NCBI GenBank assembly: GCA_025656455.1
Contig: JAHXHS010000002.1
Location: forward strand, 1-64,000
Reading direction: 5' to 3'
DNA length: 64,000 nt
Source of the DNA: Candidatus Thiodiazotropha sp. (ex Epidulcina cf. delphinae)
Lineage (GTDB): Bacteria > Pseudomonadota > Gammaproteobacteria > Chromatiales > Chromatiaceae
The notes under the pieces are model-generated. The model did no database searches. It was not told the origin of the DNA and was given only the letters and a program-made list of their open reading frames with translations. Position 1 is the stretch's first letter. Each line of letters begins with the position of its first letter. The translations under genes were made by a program, and so were the position numbers. This document shows, piece by piece, positions 1 to 9,234 of this stretch.

Positions 1-56
1 TGGCACCCCAAGGGCACTTCCTGCGGGGCGTCTTGAGGCATTGACGGGCCTCTGAT

Positions 57-105
57 TGGTACAGTTTATACGTTACACCACACTAGTGTGGAGTCCTACA
101 CTAGC
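57..105. repeat. End of a CTAG-type dispersed repeat
   Basis: Bases 57-89 recur at 63364-63396 in the same orientation with one mismatch. The sequence runs on through CTAGTGT into the 3' end of kdsB, so the kdsB stop codon (96-98 on the minus strand) lies inside it. Bases 1-56 also resemble the reverse complement of part of the 34.35-34.64 kb element (both contain a 'ccccaagggcacttcctgcgg'-like core), so the left edge of the window probably lies inside a longer copy of that element. Confidence 0.6.
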
Positions 106-851
106 AGAGCGGCCACTTTGTGCAGATCATCGCGGGTATCCACCCCGTGACCGGGTTCCTCGAGGGCCTCGCTGACATGTATCTTGCCGCCGTGCCACAA
201 CACCCTGAGTTGCTCCAGCGATTCAGCCCGTTCGATGGGCGCGTGGTCCCAGGCTACGAAGCGGGAGAGATAGCCCGCGCGATAGGCGTATAGACCGATA
301 TGCCGGGCAAATCCGATATCCCTGGGGAGGGGACTGTCAGCGTCGATAAACTCGTCTCTATGCCATGGGATGGGCGCCCGGCTGAAATAGAGGGCATAGC
401 CCTGGGCATCGGTGACGACCTTCACCACATGCGGGTCGAACAGGGTCTTGCGATCGCTGATCCTGCCCGAAAGGGTGGTTACCGCGGCAGTCTCGTGCCT
501 GCTCATGTCCTCTGCGACCTGATTCAGCAGACCGGCCGGCATGCAGGGTTCGTCACCCTGCAGGTTGACCACGATCTCGTCCTCATCCCAGCCCCGTTGC
601 GCAACCACCTCGGCGATTCGGTCCGAGCCGCTGCGATGACGATCCGAGGTCATGCAGACATCAGCGGAAAATTCGCTGCAGATATCGGCAACCTGTTGAC
701 TGTCCGTGGCAATCACCACTTCGCCGGCGCCGCTCTCCAAGGCACGCTCAAAGACATGCCGAATTAACGGCTTTCCGGCAATCTCCAGCAGAGGCTTGCC
801 GGGCAGGCGCACAGAGGCGTACCGGGCAGGTATCACGACTTTAAAATGCAT
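96..851 (-). CDS. kdsB: 3-deoxy-manno-octulosonate cytidylyltransferase
   Basis: Activates Kdo with CTP to give CMP-Kdo, the donor for the inner core of lipopolysaccharide; a cytoplasmic enzyme. The 251-residue product has the family length. It opens with the nucleotide-binding VVIPARYASVRLPGKPL segment (about residues 5-21) and has the NLQGDEP loop (about 96-102) and the RHIGLYAYR segment. It is the last gene of the minus-strand set exbB-exbD-lpxK-trm112-kdsB, 5 bases after the Trm112-like gene. Its final codons (Leu-Val-stop, ctagtgtag) are formed by the end of a dispersed repeat, so the natural C-terminus may have been trimmed or replaced by a few residues. Confidence 0.96.
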   Translation of the reverse strand: MHFKVVIPARYASVRLPGKPLLEIAGKPLIRHVFERALESGAGEVVIATDSQQVADICSEFSADVCMTSDRHRSGSDRIAEVVAQRGWDEDEIVVNLQGDEPCMPAGLLNQVAEDMSRHETAAVTTLSGRISDRKTLFDPHVVKVVTDAQGYALYFSRAPIPWHRDEFIDADSPLPRDIGFARHIGLYAYRAGYLSRFVAWDHAPIERAESLEQLRVLWHGGKIHVSEALEEPGHGVDTRDDLHKVAALLV

Positions 852-856
852 GGCTA

Positions 857-1045
857 TCAGCCTTCGCCAATCGCTTCGTCAGCCTCGAGCTTTCTGGCCT
901 CTTCTTCCAGCATGACAGGGATATCGTCACGGATGGGATAGGCCAGCCGATCGACCCGGCAGATGAGTTCGCTCGCTTTTTTTGCATAATGGAGTTTCCC
1001 CTTGCACAGGGGGCAAACCAGAATATCAAGTAGTTTTCTATCCAT
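857..1045 (-). CDS. Trm112/YcaR family small protein
   Basis: A 62-residue Trm112-family protein. The family includes small zinc-binding activators of methyltransferases, and bacterial members (YcaR) are typically encoded between lpxK and kdsB, as here. The N-terminal [16 protein letters not shown] segment carries a CxxC pair (Cys11, Cys14); only one further cysteine (Cys29) follows, so a complete four-cysteine zinc site is not present. The start overlaps the lpxK end by 8 bases, indicating translational coupling. The partner of the bacterial protein is not shown by the sequence. Confidence 0.9.
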   Translation of the reverse strand: MDRKLLDILVCPLCKGKLHYAKKASELICRVDRLAYPIRDDIPVMLEEEARKLEADEAIGEG

Positions 1046-2024
1046 CTGTCAGCCTTTTGATCAGTGCCTCGAGTTGTCGTTCGAAACCGGCCTCCACTTC
1101 AACCATGGCGGGCACATACCAATGGCTGGGCCGAGCGAATGCCATGCACTTTACCGCATCTTTCTCGGTCATGAGAACCGTCTGCGAGGAAAAAGCCTGT
1201 AAATCATCGGCGCGATAGGCGTGATGATCCGCAAAGGGATGGCGCTCTACCTCCAGCCCCGCCGCTTCCAGCATGGAAAAGAAACGCTCCGGGTGACCGA
1301 TGCCCGCTATCGCATGGACTTGCGAATCCGTAAACCGGGCCAGAGGGCGTGAAGCGTCCTGGCCATCGAGCGCGACTGCCTCGCTCCCCGTCACCCGCAT
1401 CAGATATTCCCCCTGCCCCGCTTCGCCGTTACTGATCACCAGATCGACCTTTGCCAGGCGCTTTGGGGTCTCACGCAGCGGTCCCGCCGGCAGGCAAAGA
1501 CCATTGCCGAAGCGGCGCGCTCCGTCGATTACGGCAATCTCCAGATCCCGATGCAAGCCATAGTGCTGCAGGCCGTCATCGGCGATGATCAGGTTGCAGT
1601 CGCTGGCGGACAACAGCCGTTTACCTGTCTCGACCCGGTCCGGTCCGGCAAACACCGGACAGCCTGTGCGGCGCTTGAGCAGAACCGCCTCGTCACCCAC
1701 CTCTCGCGCCTGGCTGGCGGTCGTCACTTCACAGGGCCAGCAGTCGGATTTCCCACCATAGCCACGGGTTATGATACCGGGTCTGAATCCCATTGCCTTG
1801 AGCTTGTCGGCCAGCCATATCACCAGCGGCGTCTTTCCCGTACCTCCCACGGAAATATTGCCGACAACGATGACGGGTACGCCAAGGGTCCGGGTCGGCA
1901 GCCAGCCGATACGGTAGAACAGACGGCGTATGCCGCTGACAAGGCAGAACAGACCGGACAGCGGCAGCAACAACAGGGTCAGGAGGTACCAGCCGTCCCA
2001 GGATGCTTCGATAGTGGACCTCAA
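1038..2024 (-). CDS. lpxK: Tetraacyldisaccharide 4'-kinase
   Basis: Phosphorylates the 4' position of the lipid A disaccharide precursor at the inner face of the cytoplasmic membrane. The 328-residue product has a hydrophobic N-terminal anchor (about residues 12-32), then the family's P-loop region [19 protein letters not shown] (about 53-71), and the [17 protein letters not shown] segment characteristic of LpxK. It lies between exbD (13 bases upstream) and the trm112-like gene (8-base overlap). With kdsB this makes the operon a lipid A/Kdo assembly unit preceded by a proton-channel pair. Confidence 0.96.
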   Translation of the reverse strand: MRSTIEASWDGWYLLTLLLLPLSGLFCLVSGIRRLFYRIGWLPTRTLGVPVIVVGNISVGGTGKTPLVIWLADKLKAMGFRPGIITRGYGGKSDCWPCEVTTASQAREVGDEAVLLKRRTGCPVFAGPDRVETGKRLLSASDCNLIIADDGLQHYGLHRDLEIAVIDGARRFGNGLCLPAGPLRETPKRLAKVDLVISNGEAGQGEYLMRVTGSEAVALDGQDASRPLARFTDSQVHAIAGIGHPERFFSMLEAAGLEVERHPFADHHAYRADDLQAFSSQTVLMTEKDAVKCMAFARPSHWYVPAMVEVEAGFERQLEALIKRLTDG

Positions 2025-2037
2025 ACGGGAACCATCC

Positions 2038-2457
2038 TCACTCAGGGACTGGACGGTGGGCGGAAAAGGTCATTTTCGTCAGTCCCATCTGGCTCGCCGC
2101 ATCCATCACGGTCATCACCGACTGATGGGGGGTTCTGGCATCCGCATTGATGATCACCGGCAGGTTACGTTGATCACCGATCGCCTTGCCGATGGCCTGC
2201 TTGAGGGTTTCGAGTTCAGTATTGACGACCTCCCGCTGATTGACGAAGAAGGTACCGGACGCATTGACGGTGATATCCAGCTCCCGCTCTTCCCGGGCCA
2301 TCTCTTCCCCCGTGGCCTCGGGTAATTCGATCAGGATCTGGCTTTCACGTTCGAAGGTGGTGGAGACCATGAAGAAGATCAGCAACAGAAAGACCACATC
2401 GATAAGCGGGGTGATATCCACGCCGGGCGAGTTGCGGGGATTCGGCCTGAGATTCAT
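2038..2457 (-). CDS. exbD: ExbD/TolR-type biopolymer transport protein
   Basis: Small single-pass inner-membrane protein (139 residues) that works with an ExbB/TolQ-type channel to couple the proton gradient to envelope work. The membrane helix DITPLIDVVFLLLIFFMVST (about residues 14-33) contains the conserved Asp20 that serves as the proton-relay acid in the family; a periplasmic TonB-system-like domain follows. The start overlaps the end of the exbB-like gene by 4 bases (ATGA). No tonB or receptor lies nearby; the pairing with lpxK is a common gammaproteobacterial arrangement, so its partner energised system is unclear. Confidence 0.93.
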   Translation of the reverse strand: MNLRPNPRNSPGVDITPLIDVVFLLLIFFMVSTTFERESQILIELPEATGEEMAREERELDITVNASGTFFVNQREVVNTELETLKQAIGKAIGDQRNLPVIINADARTPHQSVMTVMDAASQMGLTKMTFSAHRPVPE

Positions 2458-3068
2458 CTTAGCTCCCTTTCGCCATGGATCACCTCGACAAGTTTCAGCG
2501 CCTGCTCTTCCATGCCTATCACCAGTCGATCGATCGATCCACTGAAGTAGCGGTGAAACATCAAGGTCGGAATTGCCACGGAGAGGCCAGCGGCGGTAGT
2601 GATCAGGGCCTCCGAGATACCACCGGCCAACACCCCGGGATCGCCCACCCCGGCAGTCACAATGACACTGAAGACCTTGATCATGCCGATAACGGTGCCC
2701 AACAGACCGAGCAACGGAGAGATCGAGGCGATGGTGCCCAGGGTATTGAGATAGCGCTCGAGATCATGCACCACTTGGCGCCCGACCTCCTCAATCGCCT
2801 CCTTCATCACCTCTTTGTTGTGATCCCTGTTGATCATTCCAGCGGCCAGAATCCGCCCCAGGGGGGAACTGGTCCTGAGTTTGTTGAGATCCGCAAGCTC
2901 CAGTTTGCCCTCCGTGTGAAGCTGCACTATCTGTTTCATCAAATAGTCGGGCATGACCCGCTTACGCTGCAGGGACCAGAACCGCTCAAAGACGATACCC
3001 AAAGCAACAATCGAGCAGGCAATGATGGGCAACATCAGCCATCCGCCGGACTTTACCAGTTCAAACAC
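2454..3068 (-). CDS. exbB: MotA/TolQ/ExbB proton channel family protein
   Basis: Three-helix inner-membrane channel subunit, 204 residues. Hydrophobic segments are visible near residues 8-26, 105-130 and 145-170; the SPLLGLLGTVIGMIKVF stretch and the following glycine-rich GISEALITTAAGLSVAIPT segment are hallmarks of the family. It is translationally coupled to exbD by a 4-base overlap. Upstream at 3069-3212 is a 144-base gap with a palindromic repeat, so the operon may start here rather than at comEC. ExbB, rather than TolQ, is chosen because of the exbD partner and the lpxK neighbour. Confidence 0.92.
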   Translation of the reverse strand: MFELVKSGGWLMLPIIACSIVALGIVFERFWSLQRKRVMPDYLMKQIVQLHTEGKLELADLNKLRTSSPLGRILAAGMINRDHNKEVMKEAIEEVGRQVVHDLERYLNTLGTIASISPLLGLLGTVIGMIKVFSVIVTAGVGDPGVLAGGISEALITTAAGLSVAIPTLMFHRYFSGSIDRLVIGMEEQALKLVEVIHGERELR

Positions 3069-3185
3069 TTTATCTGCATCCTTTGTTCAGTTCGTGAAAA
3101 AATACCATCCAATCGATCAATCATACTTTATGCGGGCATCCCTCTGAAAGTAACGTTTACCCATCAGAGCGGGATCGGCAGGAGA

Positions 3186-3209
3186 AAGGTGCGGCAGGGC
3201 CGCACCCTT
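3186..3209 (-). terminator. GC-rich hairpin after comEC; member of a dispersed palindrome family
   Basis: Read on the minus strand just after the comEC stop, GGTGCGGC and GCCGCACC pair around a CCT loop and are followed by TTTCT, so this can act as a weak factor-independent terminator. The same palindrome recurs at 22647-22671, 22685-22707 and 41624-41646, so it is also a dispersed repeat. Confidence 0.5.
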
Positions 3210-3212
3210 CTA

Positions 3213-5498
3213 TCACCGATCGCTCCAGTAACGCCGGTTGAGTTCCCGGTAGAGCCGGGGTTCAAGCTCGACCTGCCCGGGCTTCAGTCGAAACTGTATG
3301 GCGCCTGTCTTCGCCGTGTTCAGCGTTTCCGCACCCTGCGCCCGCCAGCGTTGGACCACTTCGTGTTTCGGAAAACCGTAGCTGTTTTTGTAGCCGCTGG
3401 AGAAAAGGGTCCACTCGGGATCAACGGCAGCGACGAAAGGCGCTGAGGACGAGGTGGCGGAGCCATGATGCGGCGCCACCAGAATCCGTGACTTCAAATC
3501 CCCTCCGTGTCGCTCCAGCAGCAGTTTTTCCGCCTCCTTCTCGATATCGCCCGGCAGCAGTATGGTCCAATCGCCGGTGACGATGCGCATGACACAGGAG
3601 CGGTCGTTGGCATGCTTGAAGCGATCCTCCGCCGAAGGGTGCAACAGCTGAAAGGTCACACCGTCCCAGGACCAGCGCTCACCGGCGCGGCAAGGTCTGG
3701 CGCGCTGTGTGCGCTCAGGCTCCCCCGCCAGGACCTCCTTGATGGTGATCTGCTCGCGCAACCGGGAGAGTCCCCCGGCATGGTCAAGGTCGCCGTTGCT
3801 GAGGACCACCCGGTCAACCACCTTGTGCCCCTGGGCACGCAGGTAGGGCAGTATCGCCGTCTCCGCGGCGCTGTAACCCGAAGCATGCCCAGGCCCCGTA
3901 TCGTAGAGCAGAAGACGATGGCGGGTTTCGATCACGCATGCCAGCCCTTGCCCTACATCCAATAGGGTGAGCCACAATTCTCCTTCGTCAGGTCGCTGCG
4001 GCGGTGTGAGCAGGACCGGGACGAACAGCCAGGCGCCCAACAAACGTCCCGGCATACCGCCTGGCATCAGCAACAACAGACAACCGGCGATGGCCGATGC
4101 CCACAACCAGGTGGCGGCCTCGGGCAATACCATCAAGGCAAACGGCAAGGAGGAAAACCATGCCAGCAACTCGTAACTATAGCCGGCGATCAACCCGAGG
4201 AGCCCGAACCACCCACTTGCCAGGGTCGGGATCAGCAATATCGGCAACCCCACCAGCACCAAGGGCACAAGCACCAGGGTGAACCAGGGGACCATGATCA
4301 AATTCACCACCGGCGCCACCAGCGACGCCTGACCGAAAAAGAGCAACAGGATCGGCAACAACCCGACAGTAACGAACCACTGGACACGCACACCCTGACG
4401 CCAGCCACGCCAGGGAGCGACCCGCCCGCCCACGCTCCACAGGATCACCGCCACCGCGCCAAAGGAGAGCCAAAAGCCAGCGGACAACGGGGCAAAGGGA
4501 TCGAACAACACCACCAGAAACAGCGCCAGCAACAGACCTCGACCCAACGCTAGCCGACGCCCGAGAAGGATACTGCCAAGGGTGGCCAGCAACATCAACA
4601 GCGCACGCTGTGTGGGCAGGGAAAATCCCGCGAGGGCCGCATAAGTCAACGCCCCTAGCAATGCCAGCACCGAACCGGCCTTGAGCGCTGGCAGCCTGAG
4701 TGTGAGGCGTTCGCTCCGGCGCCAGGCCCACTGACCGACCCACAGCAGCCATCCCGCGACTATGCCCACATGCAGCCCTGAGATGGCAATCAGATGATTG
4801 GTGCCGGTCAGGGTAAAGACCCGCCACTCTGCGCGACCGATGCCCCGCTTATCGCCAACCGCCAGGGCCTTCAGCAGTGCAGCGGCAACCGGTTGAGCGG
4901 TGTGCCGGTCGATCTGTGCGGCAATCGACTGCCGTACCCGGCCCATCCAGGCGCTAGCGGGTTGGGCGTTCAGGCGCCTGTTGCCCGACCACTTCCGGAC
5001 ATACCCCTTGGCCTGTACACCCTGGCCGAACAGCCAACGCTCATAGTCGTGCCCTTGCGGATTTTGCATCCCCCTCGGCCGCTTCAGCCTGACCTTCAGT
5101 CGCCAGGCATCCCCGACACGGAGGGTCTGCCCGGCGCCGAACCAACTGAGTTGCAGGCGCGACAGATCGAGCGCTCCACCATCACTATCAAGCAAGCGAT
5201 CGACACGTATTTGAAATCGGGTAAGCCCGCCCTGTCGGACGGGCAGTGATTCGATGACCCCGTCCAGGATCATGTCCTGCCGCTCCCTATCCACGGGTAG
5301 CTGCTGCTGCAGCATGTAGGTGGCGAACAGAAGACTCCATCCCGCACCGGCGAAAAGCGCCATCCAGGGGCGCAACCAGGCATGGCGCCAAAGGGGCATC
5401 ATCGGTAGCAGCAGCGCCAGCCACCAGAGCCCGGGCAACGCTTTCAAGGCGTGGAAAAGCGTTGCGCCAATGACAAAAAAAATAAGCATTACATTCAT
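3213..5498 (-). CDS. comEC: DNA internalization-related competence protein ComEC/Rec2
   Basis: Inner-membrane channel for single-stranded DNA uptake during natural transformation. The 761-residue product has the full three-part layout: an N-terminal soluble domain between hydrophobic segments (about 1-190), a polytopic competence domain beginning near GTNHLIAISGLHVGIVAGWLL (split across residues 232-252), and a C-terminal metallo-beta-lactamase-like domain from LLDVGQGLACVIE onward. In the metal motif the sequence reads SNGDLDHAGG, so the first ligand position is Asn where family members usually have His; the DxDH part is intact. No other competence genes are in the window. It precedes exbB by 144 bases. 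Confidence 0.94.
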   Translation of the reverse strand: MNVMLIFFVIGATLFHALKALPGLWWLALLLPMMPLWRHAWLRPWMALFAGAGWSLLFATYMLQQQLPVDRERQDMILDGVIESLPVRQGGLTRFQIRVDRLLDSDGGALDLSRLQLSWFGAGQTLRVGDAWRLKVRLKRPRGMQNPQGHDYERWLFGQGVQAKGYVRKWSGNRRLNAQPASAWMGRVRQSIAAQIDRHTAQPVAAALLKALAVGDKRGIGRAEWRVFTLTGTNHLIAISGLHVGIVAGWLLWVGQWAWRRSERLTLRLPALKAGSVLALLGALTYAALAGFSLPTQRALLMLLATLGSILLGRRLALGRGLLLALFLVVLFDPFAPLSAGFWLSFGAVAVILWSVGGRVAPWRGWRQGVRVQWFVTVGLLPILLLFFGQASLVAPVVNLIMVPWFTLVLVPLVLVGLPILLIPTLASGWFGLLGLIAGYSYELLAWFSSLPFALMVLPEAATWLWASAIAGCLLLLMPGGMPGRLLGAWLFVPVLLTPPQRPDEGELWLTLLDVGQGLACVIETRHRLLLYDTGPGHASGYSAAETAILPYLRAQGHKVVDRVVLSNGDLDHAGGLSRLREQITIKEVLAGEPERTQRARPCRAGERWSWDGVTFQLLHPSAEDRFKHANDRSCVMRIVTGDWTILLPGDIEKEAEKLLLERHGGDLKSRILVAPHHGSATSSSAPFVAAVDPEWTLFSSGYKNSYGFPKHEVVQRWRAQGAETLNTAKTGAIQFRLKPGQVELEPRLYRELNRRYWSDR

Positions 5499-5694
5499 GA
5501 CATCTCCCTGTCCTCATCCAACTCATCTCCTTCAGGTATACTAACGCCTATACAAGTCCTATTCAGCACCCACGGACGGCCCCCCTGAATCTGGCTTTGT
5601 CAGAATTAATGGCCCGTTGCTGGCGTGCTAGCCTTGCTCATGCTTCAATAGAGCGCTCGCAGTTGCCCCTCGAGATAGATTATTCGCATAGCTG

Positions 5695-6234
5695 ATGCCC
5701 AAGAGACTCATCAAGCGCCTGCTGCCACACCATGACACGGTGCGAAACCATAAACACCTACAACTCTTCGGCAGCCGTCTCCACGACGCGAATCTCTGGC
5801 ATTTAAACAGGCACTCCGCTTCTGGCGCCTTCGCGGTCGGCCTGTTCATGGCCTTTATACCGCTGCCCTTCCAGATGGTTCTCGCTGCCGCGGCCGCCAT
5901 TTTTTTTCGCGTAAACCTGCCCCTCTCGGTCTGTCTGGTGTGGATCACCAATCCGATCACCATTCCGCCGATGTTCTTCTTTGCCTATCTGGTCGGCACC
6001 TGGGTGATCGGCGCGCCGGCTCAGGCGGAGCCTTTTCAATTCAGCCTGGAGTGGTTGCGCAACGGTGGACTGGAGGAGATCTGGACGCCTCTTCTGGTCG
6101 GCAGCCTGATCTGCGCCAGCATCTCCGCGCTGCTGGGCTATAGCCTGATTCTGTGGATTTGGCGCTGGCGCGCCATCGAGAAATGGAAGATGCGGCGCTT
6201 GAGAAAAAAAAATCCTAGTACTCCGTCAACATGA
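5695..6234 (+). CDS. DUF2062 domain-containing membrane protein
   Basis: A 179-residue inner-membrane protein of the DUF2062 family, whose molecular function is unknown. Hydrophobic stretches near residues 45-62, 63-82, 85-108 and 145-165 surround the conserved polar/proline pattern WITNPITIPPMFFFAY. The C-terminal PSTPST and stop codon are encoded by the end of a dispersed repeat (6213-6253), so the last residues are probably not ancestral. It is convergent with lolD, 22 bases away, and divergent from comEC. Confidence 0.85.
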   Translation: MPKRLIKRLLPHHDTVRNHKHLQLFGSRLHDANLWHLNRHSASGAFAVGLFMAFIPLPFQMVLAAAAAIFFRVNLPLSVCLVWITNPITIPPMFFFAYLVGTWVIGAPAQAEPFQFSLEWLRNGGLEEIWTPLLVGSLICASISALLGYSLILWIWRWRAIEKWKMRRLRKKNPSTPST

Positions 6235-6253
6235 TAACTTAGGATGCACAGCC
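6213..6253. repeat. CTAGTACTC-type repeat end inside the 3' end of the DUF2062 gene
   Basis: The sequence from ctagtactccgtcaac through to ggatgca is nearly the reverse complement of 34600-34634 (one mismatch in the first part). Related ends occur at 18053 and 47051. The element fills the short gap between the convergent DUF2062 gene and lolD and encodes the last residues of the former. Confidence 0.6.
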
Positions 6254-6256
6254 CCG

Positions 6257-6943
6257 TCAGGTCCCGGAGAGCTTGCCGTCCACCAACTGCCAGACATGAT
6301 CCATGCGGGCCGCCAGTTCAGCATCATGGGTAACGACCACAAAGCTGGTGCCGCTCTCTTTGTTGAGTTGCAGCATCAACTGGTAGACCTGTTCCGCTGT
6401 CTTCCGATCCAGGTTCCCGGTGGGTTCGTCAGCCAGCACGCAAGCCGGGTGATGGACCATCGCCCGCGCCAGCGCCGCACGCTGTCGCTCACCGCCGGAG
6501 AGTTCATTCGGCTTATGTCCAATCCTCTCCCCCAAACCAACCTGCCGCAACATCTCCTTTGCCTGGCTTTTCGCCCGCATCGCTGATTGACCCCCGATCA
6601 ACAACGGCATCGCCACATTCTCCAGGGCGGTGAATTCTGGCAATAGATGATGAAACTGATAGACAAAACCCATGCTGCGATTCCTCAGCCTGCCCTTTTC
6701 CCGTTCGTTGAGACTGAGTAGATCTCTGCCGTTCAGCAGTACCTTGCCCGCATCGGGCCGGTCGAGTCCGCCGAGACAGTGCAGCAGGGTGCTCTTCCCG
6801 GACCCGGATGCGCCGATGATTGCGACCCGCTCGCCCTGACGGATCTGCATATCCACCCCCCGCAACACCTCTACATGGAGATTGCCTTGGGCGAAAGTCC
6901 TTGCCAGGTTACAGCTCTGCAGCACGAGTTCCCGATCACTCAT
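6257..6943 (-). CDS. lolD: Lipoprotein-releasing system ATP-binding protein
   Basis: ATPase of the LolCDE complex, which extracts outer-membrane-destined lipoproteins from the inner membrane and hands them to LolA. The start is set at the ATG at 6941-6943 (MSDREL), giving 228 residues, the usual length; the longer open frame upstream is the shadow of lolC in another frame. Walker [13 protein letters not shown], signature [14 protein letters not shown] and Walker [11 protein letters not shown] are all present. The start overlaps the lolC stop by 8 bases, so the two are translationally coupled. Confidence 0.95.
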   Translation of the reverse strand: MSDRELVLQSCNLARTFAQGNLHVEVLRGVDMQIRQGERVAIIGASGSGKSTLLHCLGGLDRPDAGKVLLNGRDLLSLNEREKGRLRNRSMGFVYQFHHLLPEFTALENVAMPLLIGGQSAMRAKSQAKEMLRQVGLGERIGHKPNELSGGERQRAALARAMVHHPACVLADEPTGNLDRKTAEQVYQLMLQLNKESGTSFVVVTHDAELAARMDHVWQLVDGKLSGT

Positions 6944-8183
6944 ATCGCAACGCCTCGGCCGGGTGGGTGCGTGAGGCCTTCCAGGCCGGATAGAGCGTTG
7001 CCGCCAGGGTGATGAGAAAAGCGGCGATGCCGATGAACAGGACATCGGACAGGTGCGGGTCCGAAGGGAGTTTGGTGATGTAATAGATACTGGGATCGAG
7101 AAAATCGATACTGAAGGTCTGTTCGATCCAACTGACGATCTCCTCCACATGCAACGCCAGCGCCACACCGCCGACCATGCCCAGGATATTGCCGATAATA
7201 CCGATCGTCGCTCCCTGCACCATAAAGATGCCCATGATTGAGAGAGGCGACGCCCCAAGCGTGCGAAGAATCGCGATGTCGGACTGTTTATCCGTCACTA
7301 CCATGACCATGGTCGAGACGATATTGAAAGCGGCGACCGCTACGATCAGGGAGAGAATGATGGTCATCATGCGTTTCTCCGTCCGCAGGGCGGCGAAAAA
7401 ATTGCGGTGTTGCATGGTCCAGTCACTGATTCGATAGTACCCACCCATCTCCATCGCCAACTCCCGGGAAACCTGAGGGGCCAGATAGAGATCGTCCAGC
7501 TTCAGCCGCACCCCGCTCACCCCTGCTTCGAGACGCATCAGTTTGGCTGCGTCTTGGATATGCAGCATGGCCACACCCCGATCATACTCACCCATCCCCA
7601 CTTGAAAGACCGCAACCACGGTAAAGCGCTTCAAGCGTGGCATGATGCCAGCCGGCGTGACATTGACCTGAGGCGTCACCAGGGTCACCCGGTCGCCGAC
7701 CCCGACGCCCAGCACTTGCGCCAGTTCACGCCCGAGGATGATGCCGTACCCGCCGGGCTGCAACGCCTCTATCGAACCTTGGGAGATGGCCGAGATCACG
7801 TCTGAGACCCGTCCCTCCTGCGCCGGCAGTATGCCCCTGAGCAATACCCCGCTGACCTTTTGGCCGCTGATCAGCATGCCCTGCCCCTCCACGTAGGGCG
7901 CCTCCCCGATCACATGGGGATGGTTCGAAGCTGCGGCCTGGACATCCCGCCAGTCCGTCAACTCCCCGCCGACGCCGGAAATGGTGGCATGGGAGGCCAT
8001 ACCGAGAATTCGTTCACGGACTTCCTTGTGAAACCCGTTCATAACTGAAAGCACCACGATCAAGGCCACCACACCCAGCATGATCCCGACCATGGAGATC
8101 AATGAGATGAAGGAGATAAAGTGATTTCGCCGCTTGGCGCGGGTATATCGCAGGCCGATATAGAATTCGATCGGTTTGAACAT
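6936..8183 (-). CDS. lolC: Lipoprotein-releasing ABC transporter permease LolC/LolE
   Basis: Membrane subunit of the Lol lipoprotein exporter, 415 residues. It has an N-terminal membrane helix (about residues 25-50, [20 protein letters not shown]), a large periplasmic domain, and three C-terminal helices of the FtsX-like permease domain (about 270-300, 318-350, 375-405). Only one permease gene precedes lolD, so the transporter may be the homodimeric form (often called LolF) rather than separate LolC and LolE; no second permease lies in the window. The first gene of a two-gene operon with lolD. Confidence 0.93.
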   Translation of the reverse strand: MFKPIEFYIGLRYTRAKRRNHFISFISLISMVGIMLGVVALIVVLSVMNGFHKEVRERILGMASHATISGVGGELTDWRDVQAAASNHPHVIGEAPYVEGQGMLISGQKVSGVLLRGILPAQEGRVSDVISAISQGSIEALQPGGYGIILGRELAQVLGVGVGDRVTLVTPQVNVTPAGIMPRLKRFTVVAVFQVGMGEYDRGVAMLHIQDAAKLMRLEAGVSGVRLKLDDLYLAPQVSRELAMEMGGYYRISDWTMQHRNFFAALRTEKRMMTIILSLIVAVAAFNIVSTMVMVVTDKQSDIAILRTLGASPLSIMGIFMVQGATIGIIGNILGMVGGVALALHVEEIVSWIEQTFSIDFLDPSIYYITKLPSDPHLSDVLFIGIAAFLITLAATLYPAWKASRTHPAEALRYE

Positions 8184-8451
8184 CGCTGAGTATAAATCCT
8201 AAAGTGGCGCCTAAATCCGTAGGTTCACGGCGGATGCGGCTTGCAGACGCCTGAACCGGCTAGCCTAACAAAAATGTGGAGAAATAGCGGCCTCTATCGC
8301 TGCACATTTTTGGATTGCCCGCCGGATCAATGAGTTGTCCGGTTCACCGTCACAAGCCTTCGGGTTAGGGTGAAAGAAAAACTCATAGTTTTCTATAGTT
8401 AGACAAGAGTGCTATATTCCTTCTTGAAGAGACAAATTCGGAGTTGCTCAG
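8184..8451. other. Divergent intergenic region between lolC and the 8452 gene
   Basis: Promoter-bearing spacer. An extended -10-like TGCTATATT (8410-8418) lies 34 bases before the downstream start codon, without a good -35 hexamer. No gene is seen. Confidence 0.3.
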
Positions 8452-8742
8452 ATGACCCTTCGCTTCACCATCCCATCCGCTGTATTGCTATGCCTACTCA
8501 CGCAACCGGCCGCGGCCGATGTGCTACTCATCGAGTCGATACACACAGCGCCCATCAATAGCGAGGAAGGCGTACCACGACCAACCCGCAGCATGACCAT
8601 GGATCAGGTCGAACGGCGATTCGGTCAACCGACGAACGCCCACCCCAGTGTCGGCGAACCGCCGATCACCCGCTGGGACTACAGCAATTACTCGGTGTTT
8701 TTCGAATATGAGCATGTGCTGACCTCCGTGCTTCACCGATAA
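8452..8742 (+). CDS. Conserved small periplasmic protein, function unknown
   Basis: A 96-residue protein with a clear signal peptide (hydrophobic residues 8-18, likely cleavage after AAA at about residue 22). The mature part contains SMTMDQVERRFGQPTNAHP, then PPITRWDYSNYSVFFEYEHV, a pattern resembling the small SmpA/OmlA-like domain (MxxVxxxxGxPxxxxxxVG...W.Y......F) of envelope proteins, and seen in unnamed gammaproteobacterial proteins. A GGAG sequence lies about 10 bases before the ATG. It stands alone; the 409-bp inverted-repeat element begins 3 bases after its stop codon. Confidence 0.75.
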   Translation: MTLRFTIPSAVLLCLLTQPAAADVLLIESIHTAPINSEEGVPRPTRSMTMDQVERRFGQPTNAHPSVGEPPITRWDYSNYSVFFEYEHVLTSVLHR

Positions 8743-8745
8743 ATT

Positions 8746-9154
8746 TAATTTTGAATTATGAATGTTGAATTATGAATTGCGGTGCTCGCTTCGCTCGCCG
8801 ATTTGTTTTGATAAGCGAGTCTTTGATCTCGTGATGTATTTTTGGGACATCCAAGTCCCCAAAACGCACACGATTTAGTACCCCGGCCGCCCTGCGTCCG
8901 TGCCGCTTCGCCACACCATTGCTTCGCTCGGTACTGGCTATCCAGCACTCCCGCAAATGGCTGGACACCGCGCTCGGATGCTCGCTTTGCTTCCCCTCTG
9001 GCGCTGTGCGCACGGCGGGGAATCAGTCTCGCCTCGTGGCTACCGGGGACTACGCGCCTTCGTTTCGCTCGCGGATTTGTTTTGGTATCAGCAAAGACCG
9101 TGCGCGCAAGCGCACACATCTAATTCAAAATTCAACATTCATAATTCAAAATTA
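8746..9154. mobile_element. 409-bp MITE-like element with 33-bp terminal inverted repeats
   Basis: Bases 8746-8778 and 9122-9154 are inverted copies of one AT-rich 33-base sequence with one mismatch. The interior is GC-rich, has long frames on both strands but no recognisable protein, and contains an internal direct repeat: 'ttcgctcgccgatttgttttg' near 8787 and a close copy near 9062. No transposase is encoded, so if mobile it depends on an enzyme elsewhere. Confidence 0.6.
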
Positions 9155-9234
9155 AACTGGCTTGATGATTCTTGACAATTTTGCTAAGTTTTTTATACTG
9201 CACTGCACCATGTCAATCCCCCAGGTAGCACTTC

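Noticed and set aside
6944-7258. N-terminal extension of the lolD frame
   Set aside because: The extra residues are Arg/Ser/Pro-rich and overlap lolC in another frame; the internal ATG at 6943 gives the usual length.
8842-9123. Overlapping ORFs of 78-93 residues in the 409-bp element
   Set aside because: All three plus-strand frames and the minus strand are open because of GC-rich composition; none has an RBS or a recognisable domain.
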